DNA of 64,000 bases. Origin: an uncultured Bacteroidota bacterium. Lineage in GTDB: Bacteria; Bacteroidota; Bacteroidia; Flavobacteriales; Flavobacteriaceae. The notes under the pieces were generated by a model. The model made no database searches, was not told the origin of the DNA, and saw only the letters and a program-made list of their open reading frames with translations. Positions within the stretch are counted from its first letter, which is position 1; each line of letters starts with the position of its first letter. A program made the translations under genes and the position numbers. The stretch is taken from the NCBI GenBank assembly GCA_902622575.1, contig CACNQJ010000002.1:62001-126000 (forward strand), given 5' to 3'. This document shows, piece after piece, positions 54,897-63,615 of the stretch.

Positions 54897-57055
54897 TTCC
54901 TAAATAAAAAGTTTTCTGGCGGCTCAAGTCCTTTTAAGTTTTTAACAAAATAGTCCCATTTTCTTCTCATAAAGTAATTACTCTGATCACCAAATCCATG
55001 TTTTTTGTTTGGAAAAATTATCAAGTCAAAGTCTTTGTTAGCTTTAATTAGCTCCTCAACGACAAGAAGGGTATTGTACGGAGGAACATTATTATCAAGA
55101 TTACCATGAGCTAATAAGAGTTTGCCTTTTAGATTTTTTGCTAATAATTGATTTGCTTGATTATCATAATTAGTTTTTGTGAAGTCATAATCATTCGATC
55201 TTTCATTATCCTCTATTTCAATATTTTCTAAAAGTCCCTGCCATTTTTCACCCCAGTCCGCCTCATAATTTCTATTATCATGATTTCCTGCACTTGAAAC
55301 AGCTACATCGTAAAAATCTGGATATTCTAAAATTGCTCTAGTAGATGCAAATCCACCACCTGAATGTCCCCAAATACCAACTCTATCAATGTCCATTCCC
55401 ATGTATTTTTTGGAAAGGTCTTTAATTGTTTTAATATTATCTGGCAATCCATTATCACCCATATTTCCATAATATGCGTCGTGGAATGATTTGGAACGAC
55501 CCGGTGTTCCCATTGCATCAACTGCAACAACAACAAAACCAAGTTCGGCGAGAGATTGGAAATCCCTTCTTGTTGTTGAAAAAGAATAATTTCTAACACT
55601 ACCTGCTTGTGGACCTGGGTAAATATAGTTTAGTACTGGATATTTCTCTTTCTCATTGTAAAAACTTGGTAAGTGTAGGATTCCGTAAAGGTCTGTTTCA
55701 TTGTCTCTTGCTTTTACTGAAAATTCAATAGGTTTTTGCCAATTATTATTATTCAGCTGTGATATATCCACTCTATTAATTTCTTTTAGTGTTTCACCAT
55801 TTCTGTTCTTTAAGAGTGTGATTGGTGGATTTTCTGTTGATGAATATGTAGTAGTAAAATAATTCCAATCATCTGATGGATTAATGCTATGAGTTCCCTT
55901 TTCAGGTGTCAGGCAAGTTAGACCAGAGCCATCAAAATTTATTTTATACAAGTAAATATGATAAGGATTACCCTCTTCTTTCCCTCCGCCAGTGAAAAAG
56001 ATTTCTCTTGATGATTCATCAACGTGTAACACATCTCTAACAAGCCAATCACCTTTTGTAATTCTATTTTTTAATTTACCAGTTTTTAAATCATGGAGAT
56101 ATAAATGTCCCCAATTATCTTTCTCTGAGTACCATAAAAACTCATTTGAATCAAAAAATACTTTCCAATTTTCACCGCTAACTCCAGATTCATAATATGT
56201 TTTAGCGACTTCAGTGTATACAGATTTTACATCCCCTGTTTCAACATCAGCTATTTGTAAATGAGCTTCTTTATGATCTCTCGTTGATGAAATGAATGCA
56301 AGTTTTTCACTATCATCACTAAAATTCGCATCCAATAATGTTCCATCCCAATCAGCAATATGATCAGTAGTTGTAGACCTTTGATAATCTCTTCCCATTT
56401 TAAACTTTATAATTCGTCCAGAATTTACTTGGATAAAAATTCTTTCAATTTCAAATATCTTCTCATCACCTGGTAAAGTATATTTCCATTTTTGAAGTTT
56501 AGGATGACCAACATTCGTTGTAGCTAAATACATTTCTCCAACTCCTCTTGCATCTTGTCTAAATGTTGTTATAGTTTTTGAATCAGGAGACCATTTTAAA
56601 ACTGGTCTATCATTTTTTATCCATCCAGCATTATTTATTCCATATCCATAATCTTCATAACCATCAAATGTGAGTTGTTTCGTTTTATTATTAGTCAAAT
56701 TTCTAACCCAAAGGTTATAGTCTTTTATATAAATACTTTTTTTACCATCAGGCGAAATAAATTCAAGATAATTTCTTCTTGGGCTTTTAGGACTCTCTAA
56801 CTCTCCTTCTTTGATTTCTAAATCATTTACATTGATTAAAAATGATTTGAATACAGTATCATTTTTAGTTGTATAGTACAATACATTATTATCCCAATTC
56901 TGAGAAATTATTGTATTGGCTACATATTTGTTAAGGTTTTGAGGTAAGTGTTTTGCAGCTTTTTCATAAACACTTACATCAATTTTTGGGTTTAAATTAT
57001 TACATGAAATAAATAAAAAAAGAAGAAATACCCAGGAAATGTATTTTATATTCAT
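54893..57055 (-). CDS. S9-family (DPP4-like) peptidase lipoprotein
   Basis: 720 residues from ATG 57055, giving a lipoprotein signal (C18 in FLFISCNNL); an upstream ATG at 57073 would place six residues in front. Propeller plus alpha/beta hydrolase: S565 in GIWGHSGGGF, GNLDNNVPP Asp and KKHGFGD His. Similar to the 45.5-kb peptidase but shorter and lipid-anchored. Acts on proline-containing peptides at the cell surface or in the periplasm. Confidence 0.92.
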   Translation of the reverse strand: MNIKYISWVFLLFLFISCNNLNPKIDVSVYEKAAKHLPQNLNKYVANTIISQNWDNNVLYYTTKNDTVFKSFLINVNDLEIKEGELESPKSPRRNYLEFISPDGKKSIYIKDYNLWVRNLTNNKTKQLTFDGYEDYGYGINNAGWIKNDRPVLKWSPDSKTITTFRQDARGVGEMYLATTNVGHPKLQKWKYTLPGDEKIFEIERIFIQVNSGRIIKFKMGRDYQRSTTTDHIADWDGTLLDANFSDDSEKLAFISSTRDHKEAHLQIADVETGDVKSVYTEVAKTYYESGVSGENWKVFFDSNEFLWYSEKDNWGHLYLHDLKTGKLKNRITKGDWLVRDVLHVDESSREIFFTGGGKEEGNPYHIYLYKINFDGSGLTCLTPEKGTHSINPSDDWNYFTTTYSSTENPPITLLKNRNGETLKEINRVDISQLNNNNWQKPIEFSVKARDNETDLYGILHLPSFYNEKEKYPVLNYIYPGPQAGSVRNYSFSTTRRDFQSLAELGFVVVAVDAMGTPGRSKSFHDAYYGNMGDNGLPDNIKTIKDLSKKYMGMDIDRVGIWGHSGGGFASTRAILEYPDFYDVAVSSAGNHDNRNYEADWGEKWQGLLENIEIEDNERSNDYDFTKTNYDNQANQLLAKNLKGKLLLAHGNLDNNVPPYNTLLVVEELIKANKDFDLIIFPNKKHGFGDQSNYFMRRKWDYFVKNLKGLEPPENFLFRN

Positions 57056-57085
57056 AAATAAATTATGACTCAAGTTAAAACTTTT

Positions 57086-58285
57086 TTATAATCTGGTATT
57101 TATTATACTATTATATATTGAGCCAAAGGTATAACTAAGCCCAATGGAGAAGTTTGTTCTGTAATCAGTTGCAATTTCTCTTTGTTGAAGAAGTAAATCT
57201 TCAATTGAAGTATTTCCTGCCGCTAAACTATACTGCTCTCTAATTAAATTTACATTTCCTGAAAGTCTAACAGCCAAACCTTCGAAAACTCTGATATCTA
57301 AATCACCACGTAGCGAAAATCTCTTCTTGGTACCATCATTTAAAAATTGTGTAGCATTTAAATATGAGCTTACATTACCCCATTTTTGTCTAAATCGAAT
57401 ATTCAAGCTCAATGTTTGAGATGATAATTCTTGTTTTTCGTAACCATAAATGGTTTTTTCTATATAATTTCTTTTACCTACACCTATTCTGTATGCAAGA
57501 GTAATTTCTTTACTCAACACATCTCTGTAAGGGTAAAAGCTATACTCAATGGCCGGTGCTATGTACCTATTAAGATCAATATTTTCATATGTGTTTTGAA
57601 ATATACCAAAAAACGCTCCTGCTGAAAAATGATCAGAAATACTTCTAATTACTCTACCATTAAAACTTGTAGTTTTTCTATTACTTAGGTATTCATCATC
57701 ATTACTAACAAATTTTCTATTTGTTTCTCGTCTTGTAATTTCTGCGCCAATTCTCCAATCCTCAGTAAGTTTATCAATTTCAAACTCAACTTCATATCTG
57801 TTAGTTTGTCTACTCTCCTCTTTATCATTATTGTATGAGCCAGATAATTCAAAAACCCAATTCTTCCATTTGTCATCATATACAGTCAAATCCTTAAAAT
57901 TTGAATCAACATCTATAGTAAGATTATAATTTGCTTTTTCAAGAAAAGGAACCAATGCTAGTTTTAATTTATTGAGTAATTTATCTCTTAAACTACTTGA
58001 TGTATCATTAGAATATCCAACAGCAGTTGCAGTGGAGCTTAAGCTTTTGTAATCATTGTTTCCATCAATCTTTATCTCAAATGAGCGGGACCCAGTTGGG
58101 TTTCTTTCATCACGAATAAAAATTTCAACATCAGCTAAATCTTGATCTCTAACATATTCCAAAAAGGTGGTTTCTTGTTTTATATAGTTTTCATCACAAC
58201 GACAATCAATATATGCTTTGATTTTTTTTCCTTGACTAAAAGAAGCGGCGGAGAATAATAAAAATATTATAAAAAATCTATTCAT
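57086..58285 (-). CDS. Outer-membrane beta-barrel-like protein, unknown
   Basis: 399 residues from ATG 58285 with signal peptide (about 1-18, ending ASFSQ); a longer frame upstream would overlap the aldose-epimerase gene and lose the signal. An N-terminal domain (about 20-150) with cysteines (YIDCRCDEN) is followed by a strand-rich barrel (about 150-399) ending SIYNSIINTRL. No recognised family. It lies 30 bases from the peptidase start on the same strand, so they may be one transcript. Confidence 0.65.
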   Translation of the reverse strand: MNRFFIIFLLFSAASFSQGKKIKAYIDCRCDENYIKQETTFLEYVRDQDLADVEIFIRDERNPTGSRSFEIKIDGNNDYKSLSSTATAVGYSNDTSSSLRDKLLNKLKLALVPFLEKANYNLTIDVDSNFKDLTVYDDKWKNWVFELSGSYNNDKEESRQTNRYEVEFEIDKLTEDWRIGAEITRRETNRKFVSNDDEYLSNRKTTSFNGRVIRSISDHFSAGAFFGIFQNTYENIDLNRYIAPAIEYSFYPYRDVLSKEITLAYRIGVGKRNYIEKTIYGYEKQELSSQTLSLNIRFRQKWGNVSSYLNATQFLNDGTKKRFSLRGDLDIRVFEGLAVRLSGNVNLIREQYSLAAGNTSIEDLLLQQREIATDYRTNFSIGLSYTFGSIYNSIINTRL

Positions 58286-58355
58286 GTTAATTTTTATAAT
58301 TTTAAAGCAAAAGTTGGACCCAAATATGCTAAAAAGATTAATAATTCTTTTAAAA

Positions 58356-59480
58356 ATGAATAAATATATTTTTTCATATGCCATAATACTTATATTGACA
58401 ATAATTTCATGTTCAAATATTAAAGATGATAAAGTGTTATTTGGTAAATTAAAAAATGGTAAGGATGTGTATAAATATATTCTCACAAATGATGTTTGCG
58501 AGGTAGAAGTAATTAGCTATGGCGCTATAATAACAAGTATTAAATTTCCTGATATAAATAATAATTTAGTTGATGTTGTTCTAGGTTTCAATGATTTAGA
58601 GCCTTACTTAGAAAAACATCCATATTTTGGAGCAATTATAGGTCGATATGCAAATAGAATTGCTGATGGTAAATTTAAATTAAACAATATTGATTACAAT
58701 CTTGCATTAAATAATAACGGAACATCATTGCATGGTGGTATTCAAGGATTTGACAAGGTAAATTGGAATGTTGTCTCATATGATTCTGAAAATAAACGAT
58801 ACATTAAACTTAATTATTTATCAAAAGATATGGAGGAGGGTTACCCTGGAAATTTAAATATTTACGTAACCTATACGCTTACGGTTAATAATGAGCTTAA
58901 AGTTGAGTATGAGGCTGAAACTGATAAGACTACCATTATAAATCCAACTCAACATTCATATTTTAATCTTTCAGGTGAAAGTTCGGGTGATGTCCTTGAT
59001 CATCTATTGGTTTTAAATGCTGATAGTTACTTACCTGTAAATAAAAATATTATTCCAACAGGTGACATAAGGAGTGTAGAGGGTACTCCATTCGATTTTA
59101 GAGAAAGAAAAAAAATCGGAAGAGATTTGAATGAAAATGATGATCAATTAGCTTTGGGAAATGGTTATGATCATTGTTGGGTTTTAAATGACTACGGTAA
59201 AGGTTTGAGAAAAATCAGTGAGGTATTCAGCGAAGATACAATGATTAAAATGGAAGTATTTTCTGATTTGCCTGGTGTTCAATTATACATTGGAAATTTT
59301 TTAGATGGGACTATAAAATCAAAAAAAGGTAAACAATACATCAAAAGGTCAGGCTTTTGCTTAGAAACCCAGTATTTTCCAAATTCGCCCAACACAAGTG
59401 ATTTTCCGTCTACTGTTTTGGAACCAGGAGAAAAGTTTTTTTCAAAAACAACTTTTAAATTTTCTATTCAGAAAAAATAA
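58356..59480 (+). CDS. galM: Aldose 1-epimerase (mutarotase), lipoprotein
   Basis: 374 residues from ATG 58356, which gives a lipoprotein signal (C19 in LTIISCSN); ATGs at 58284 and 58326 would only lengthen it. GalM fold: GRYANRI, LHGGIQGFD, catalytic His in NPTQHSYFNL and Glu in GFCLETQYFPNSP. Interconverts alpha and beta anomers of aldoses. With the GH29 gene 14 bases downstream it would handle fucose or another sugar released outside the cytoplasm. Confidence 0.92.
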   Translation: MNKYIFSYAIILILTIISCSNIKDDKVLFGKLKNGKDVYKYILTNDVCEVEVISYGAIITSIKFPDINNNLVDVVLGFNDLEPYLEKHPYFGAIIGRYANRIADGKFKLNNIDYNLALNNNGTSLHGGIQGFDKVNWNVVSYDSENKRYIKLNYLSKDMEEGYPGNLNIYVTYTLTVNNELKVEYEAETDKTTIINPTQHSYFNLSGESSGDVLDHLLVLNADSYLPVNKNIIPTGDIRSVEGTPFDFRERKKIGRDLNENDDQLALGNGYDHCWVLNDYGKGLRKISEVFSEDTMIKMEVFSDLPGVQLYIGNFLDGTIKSKKGKQYIKRSGFCLETQYFPNSPNTSDFPSTVLEPGEKFFSKTTFKFSIQKK

Positions 59481-59494
59481 ACTTAATAAAAATT

Positions 59495-60820
59495 ATGAAA
59501 AGATTTGTATTGATTTTTTTAGCAATTTTACCTGCATTTTGTCTTTCACAAAATAGTTTACAAAAAAATAAAATGGATTGGTTTGAAGATGCTAAGCTTG
59601 GTATTTTCATCCATTGGGGAATTTATTCAGTTAATGGAATTAGTGAGTCATGGTCATTTTTCAATGAATATATTTCACATGATGATTATATGAAACAATT
59701 AGATGGATTCACCGCCAATAATTATAATCCAAATGATTGGGTGAAGTTAATAAAAGAAAGTGGAGCAAAATATACTGTTATAACATCAAAACATCATGAT
59801 GGTTTTGCATTATGGAAATCAAAACATGGTGATTTAAATTCTTTTTATAATTCAATTTCTAAAAAGGATGTTCTGACACCCTTTGTCAGGGCAGTAAAGA
59901 AAAATGATTTAAAGCTAGGACTGTATTTTTCTTTGCCAGATTGGTCATTTAATGACTACACTCATCATACAACTAGTATTAAAAGATATAATATTAAAGA
60001 TAATCCCGAAAGGTGGAGTAAATTTCAAAAATATATGTTTTCTCAATTGGATGAGTTATCCAAAAATTTTAACCCTGATTTATGGTGGTTTGATGGGGAT
60101 TGGGAGCATAAATCTGAAGATTGGAACGTTAATAAAATCAAGTCCAAATTATTAACTAAAAACCAAAATGTCATATTTAACTCGAGATTAAATGGAAATG
60201 GAGATTACGAAACACCTGAAATTGGAATACCTGTTTTAAGACCTGAAAGTAGATATTGGGAATTGTGTGTTACTATGAATGACTCTTGGGGTTATCAAAA
60301 AAATGATAAGAACTATAAGACACCTATGCAGATAATTGACTTGTTTGTTGATACACTGAGTAAGGGTGGAAATTTACTATTAGGTATAGGTCCTGAATCT
60401 GATGGTACTATACCAATTGAACAAAAAGAGATATTGAAGGAACTAGGAAAATGGACAAAAAAGCATAATAAAGCTATATATAATACTAGAAGAGGAATTT
60501 CATATGATCATTTTTATGGACCAACAACTTTGTCAAAAGATAAAAAAACATTGTATTTATATGTAAGGGATTTTCCTAAAGATGGAAAGATAGTTTTAAA
60601 AGGTTTAAGAAATAAAATCAATAGAGCTTATGTGGTAGGAAACGGAACTATTTTAGAAAATCAAACCATCTGTAAAGTATACTGGAATAAGTATCCAGGA
60701 ATAACTTATATCGAGATTCCTAATGATTCAATAGATAAATATTATACCACAGTTGCCGTTGTGTTAGACGGAGAAATTGATTTATACAGAGAAAAAATTG
60801 GTGCAATTGAGCAAAATTAG
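59495..60820 (+). CDS. Alpha-L-fucosidase, GH29
   Basis: 441 residues with signal peptide (about 1-19, ending AFCLSQ). Retaining fucosidase: GIFIHWGIYS with H40, SKHHDGFALW (H100-H101), and the nucleophile Asp in LWWFDGDW (D200). The acid/base residue cannot be assigned by eye. Removes terminal alpha-L-fucose from glycans or algal polysaccharide. Operon with the epimerase. Confidence 0.93.
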   Translation: MKRFVLIFLAILPAFCLSQNSLQKNKMDWFEDAKLGIFIHWGIYSVNGISESWSFFNEYISHDDYMKQLDGFTANNYNPNDWVKLIKESGAKYTVITSKHHDGFALWKSKHGDLNSFYNSISKKDVLTPFVRAVKKNDLKLGLYFSLPDWSFNDYTHHTTSIKRYNIKDNPERWSKFQKYMFSQLDELSKNFNPDLWWFDGDWEHKSEDWNVNKIKSKLLTKNQNVIFNSRLNGNGDYETPEIGIPVLRPESRYWELCVTMNDSWGYQKNDKNYKTPMQIIDLFVDTLSKGGNLLLGIGPESDGTIPIEQKEILKELGKWTKKHNKAIYNTRRGISYDHFYGPTTLSKDKKTLYLYVRDFPKDGKIVLKGLRNKINRAYVVGNGTILENQTICKVYWNKYPGITYIEIPNDSIDKYYTTVAVVLDGEIDLYREKIGAIEQN

Positions 60821-60845
60821 CAGCACATTATAAATTTTTAGTTAA

Positions 60846-61181
60846 TTAGTTATATTTTGTGCACCAATCGTTAGTGGATTTAGTTGTAAAATTATCCGAT
60901 ATTGTCAATTTAAATCTAAAATTCATTGATTGATCATCGAACTGTAGTTCAGCAACCTCAATTACTTCTTTTGAACATTCACTATCACAATAGCAAGAGT
61001 CAGCGTTTGATATGGAGAATCCTGATTTAAGATAAAAAAATTGACTTCCACCACCAGTTGATTCATTTGTAATGGTTACATAGTTGACATTTTTATATGT
61101 GGGAGCAGTTTGTTGAAAATCATCAACACTTTCAGATGAGCAAGAAAGCAATATAAAAAAAATGAAAATTTGATATCTCAT
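60846..61181 (-). CDS. Cys-rich small lipoprotein, unknown
   Basis: 111 residues with lipoprotein signal (C14 in FILLSCSSE). The mature part has a CYCDSEC cluster (about residues 62-68) and another Cys near the end (NDWCTKYN), perhaps disulfides or metal ligands. No recognised family. It follows the zinc-type ABC genes on the same strand after a 72-base gap, so co-transcription is possible. Confidence 0.6.
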   Translation of the reverse strand: MRYQIFIFFILLSCSSESVDDFQQTAPTYKNVNYVTITNESTGGGSQFFYLKSGFSISNADSCYCDSECSKEVIEVAELQFDDQSMNFRFKLTISDNFTTKSTNDWCTKYN

Positions 61182-61253
61182 ATGATAAACTGTACAATGA
61201 TTATGCCAATAAACTTAAGCTTTTTTACAACTTACAATTTATTTAGTTGAGAA

Positions 61254-61688
61254 TTATTCTTTTACGGCATCAGCATCGTACATTAAATAAACACCACTAC
61301 TAACATCTTCTCTTTTTAATTTTAATTTACCTATCACCGTAACAAGTTCATCCATAAAAAATGAATCATGACCAGGCCTTAGTGTTAATTCAATTGCAGA
61401 TTCTGGACCCCCATAGCCGCAGAAGAAACAATCAGCATATGGATTTTGTGAAAGCACAAATACGCCTTCATCTGGGGCTAATGTTAACATGTATCCTGTT
61501 ATTTTTACTATTTTACCATCAAGCTTTTCAACTTCCTCCCCAAAATAAGGAGTTTGAAAATAACCATCAACATCTTCACGGTATTCTGACTTGTAATACA
61601 CATCTCTTAGCTTAAACCAGTCAATCTCAATTTGTGAGAACATACTATTAGTCATAAAGAAAACAAGTATGTATAAAATTTTATTCAT
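61254..61688 (-). CDS. Secreted DUF3299-like protein with CxxC
   Basis: 144 residues with signal peptide (about 1-18, ending SMFSQ). Core: KLDGKIVKITGYMLTLAPDEG and NPYADCFFCGYGGPESAIEL with C87-x-x-C90, like DUF3299-type periplasmic proteins. In Pseudomonas PA4063-PA4066 and Vibrio Zrg systems such a protein is encoded next to a FtsX-like permease and an ATPase. Same arrangement here: it overlaps the permease gene by eight bases. Likely a partner of that ABC system, perhaps in zinc handling. Confidence 0.72.
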   Translation of the reverse strand: MNKILYILVFFMTNSMFSQIEIDWFKLRDVYYKSEYREDVDGYFQTPYFGEEVEKLDGKIVKITGYMLTLAPDEGVFVLSQNPYADCFFCGYGGPESAIELTLRPGHDSFFMDELVTVIGKLKLKREDVSSGVYLMYDADAVKE

Positions 61689-62901
61689 CTGCCAATGTTT
61701 CGGAAATATTCAAATTATATACTTGAAGAGCAGGAATTATTGATGAAATTAATCCAATAAAAATTGATAAAACTAACAGCCATAACTCTTCATTTAAAAT
61801 GCCAAAAGCATTTAAATTATAATTCAAACTTTCTTCCATTAACGAAGATACAAACATAACTCCTAATCTGCTCACCAATAGCCCAATAAAGAATCCAACA
61901 GTTGTTAAAATTAAACTTTCGAAAATTATCATCATTGATAGTTGTCTTCTAGAGGAACCTAATGTTCTGATTAATGCCATTTCATATTTTCTTTCTCTCA
62001 TTGAATTAAATAAATTAATGAATAAGCTAAAACCAGAAACAATTATAATTAGATAAGCTAGGTATGTTAAGGTTTCAATTCCAAATCCAAAAAGTTTAAA
62101 GAGTCTAGAAATTTCATATGATGGAACTGCTGCTTGCAGATTGGTGTTTTCATTTATTTGCCTAGGAAATTGAATAATATTCATTGGACTTTTAAACTTT
62201 ATTAACATAGCAGTAATTTCTTTGTCATCGTGGTCATGTTCATGTTCTTCATCGTGGTCATGTTCATGTTCTTCATCGTGGTCGTGATCATCATGGAGAT
62301 CCCAGATGCTTTCGGGCGATGTAACTATTAGTTGGTCAATGACTGAGTTAGATGGTTCTAATAATCCAACCACTTTAAATAATTGATCTGAGTGTTGTTC
62401 TCCTGTCTCTCTTAATCCGTGAGAACTTATGAGCTCATCATCAATAGATATATTTAGTTTTGTATGTATTTTTGATCCAACTACTACCTCTAATGGATTA
62501 TTCCATTTTCTTCCTTTTTTAATTTTTGCATTGTACAACTCTAGAAATTTTTCTTCTGTACCTACTATTCTGTAACCTTTATAATTATCTCCATAAAGCA
62601 GGTCAATGCTTGATCCAACCATCCTATTATTTTTAATTTTCTTAGCATCTTCAAAAGATATATTTCCTGTTGGAGAATCAATATGATAAACAGCAGAGAG
62701 TATTAGTTGCAGTGGACTGCCCTTAGCTCCAACTACCATATCAATACCCTTTAAGTTGTTATCCATTTGGGTTTTAATTAAACTGTTTAATTGTAATAAA
62801 AGAGAAATTATTCCAATACCAAATATTAATAACGCTAAACTCAAAATGGAGCTCAATGGTTTACTTATTATATTCTTTATGCTTAATTTAAATATATTCA
62901 A
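61681..62901 (-). CDS. FtsX/MacB-type ABC permease with His-rich loop
   Basis: 406 residues. Four transmembrane helices in FtsX topology (about 13-37, 280-305, 330-352, 365-390) around a large periplasmic domain. Between about 206 and 228 the loop is almost only His, Asp and Glu (DHDHDEEHEHDHD), a metal-binding tract not found in ordinary LolC/FtsX permeases. Its coding DNA is a 24-base tandem repeat. The ATPase gene overlaps by four bases. The protein probably moves or extracts metal-bound or lipid-linked cargo; zinc is the likeliest metal, by analogy with PA4065. Confidence 0.85.
   Translation of the reverse strand: MNIFKLSIKNIISKPLSSILSLALLIFGIGIISLLLQLNSLIKTQMDNNLKGIDMVVGAKGSPLQLILSAVYHIDSPTGNISFEDAKKIKNNRMVGSSIDLLYGDNYKGYRIVGTEEKFLELYNAKIKKGRKWNNPLEVVVGSKIHTKLNISIDDELISSHGLRETGEQHSDQLFKVVGLLEPSNSVIDQLIVTSPESIWDLHDDHDHDEEHEHDHDEEHEHDHDDKEITAMLIKFKSPMNIIQFPRQINENTNLQAAVPSYEISRLFKLFGFGIETLTYLAYLIIIVSGFSLFINLFNSMRERKYEMALIRTLGSSRRQLSMMIIFESLILTTVGFFIGLLVSRLGVMFVSSLMEESLNYNLNAFGILNEELWLLVLSIFIGLISSIIPALQVYNLNISETLADE
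62225..62283. repeat. 24-base in-frame tandem repeat (about 2.5 copies) in the permease gene
   Basis: The unit TCATCGTGGTCATGTTCATG plus TTCT repeats at 62225-62248 and 62249-62272, with a partial third copy. Eight codons per unit on the minus strand encode a His/Asp/Glu octapeptide (EEHEHDHD). Being in frame, copy-number change would lengthen or shorten the metal-binding loop without breaking the gene. Confidence 0.85.
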
Positions 62902-63521
62902 AGCTTTATGGATTTTTTAAAATGTTTCTTTAATCTATTATCATGAGTTATTACAACTAGCTGTGCATTAAATTCTGAAGCTTGTTTTTTTAGCAGTTTA
63001 ATAACTCTATCACAATTTTCGTCATCTAAGCTAGATGTTGGCTCATCAGCTAAAATTAATTTTGGCGAATTAACAATTGCCATAGCTATACAAGCTCGTT
63101 GTTTCTCTCCTTGGCTTAATTTTTTTGGATTTTTATTTTTTTTATCTAAAATATTTAAACTGCTTAAAATGTCATGAATCCTGCCTTGACTCACTTTATT
63201 GCCTAAGTATTGAGCAAGCTGAAGATTTTCCTTCACAGTTAGTGAATTGACAAAGTGAGGCTTCTGAAAAACAATTCCAATGTTTTGACCTCTAAATCTA
63301 TCAAGTTCATATTGCGTTAGTTTGCTAATGTCTTGTCCGTACAAATTAATCGAACCAGAATCTGATTGTAAAAGTCCTGCTAGCAGATGTAATAAGGTAG
63401 TTTTACCAATCCCAGAACTACCTATGATTAACAGATTTTCATTTTTTCCCAGGTTAATATCTGGAAAACTAAATGCTGCTTGGTCATTATACTTAAAGTT
63501 TAGTTTTTTAGTTTGAATCAT
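62898..63521 (-). CDS. ABC transporter ATPase (LolD/MacB-like) for the metal-type permease
   Basis: 207 residues with one nucleotide-binding domain: Walker A GSSGIGKT (34-41), Q-loop FQKPHF, signature LSQGEKQR near 136, Walker B LILADEPTSSLDDE and H-loop VITHD. Sequence type is the LolD/MacB/FtsE-like group that works with FtsX-fold permeases. Overlaps the permease gene (ATGA-type). Divergent from the DUF6607 gene. Confidence 0.93.
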   Translation of the reverse strand: MIQTKKLNFKYNDQAAFSFPDINLGKNENLLIIGSSGIGKTTLLHLLAGLLQSDSGSINLYGQDISKLTQYELDRFRGQNIGIVFQKPHFVNSLTVKENLQLAQYLGNKVSQGRIHDILSSLNILDKKNKNPKKLSQGEKQRACIAMAIVNSPKLILADEPTSSLDDENCDRVIKLLKKQASEFNAQLVVITHDNRLKKHFKKSIKL

Positions 63522-63540
63522 TATTTAAATATATCACTTT

Positions 63541-63548
63541 CAAAAATA
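63541..63548 (-). promoter_or_regulatory. TAnnTTTG -7 box for the metal-type ABC operon
   Basis: TATTTTTG on the minus strand, 20 bases before the ATPase start codon, in the 94-base divergent gap with the DUF6607 gene. No clear -33 TTG. Confidence 0.4.
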
Positions 63549-63615
63549 ATTTTAAAACTATTGTTAAATCATAAACATTTTATAATTTAGAATCTTTCAA
63601 AATAAGTCAATAATT

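Noticed and set aside
58286-58486. Longer N-terminus (67 more residues) for the outer-membrane protein at 57.1-58.3 kb
   Set aside because: It destroys a clear signal peptide and overlaps the epimerase gene.
45466-60820. A polysaccharide utilisation locus built from sulfatase, epimerase and GH29
   Set aside because: There is no SusC/SusD pair; the only TonB receptor is metal-type and the genes lie in separate operons on both strands.
62225-62283. CRISPR-like short repeats
   Set aside because: Repeats are in frame within a permease gene, have no spacers and encode a His-rich loop.
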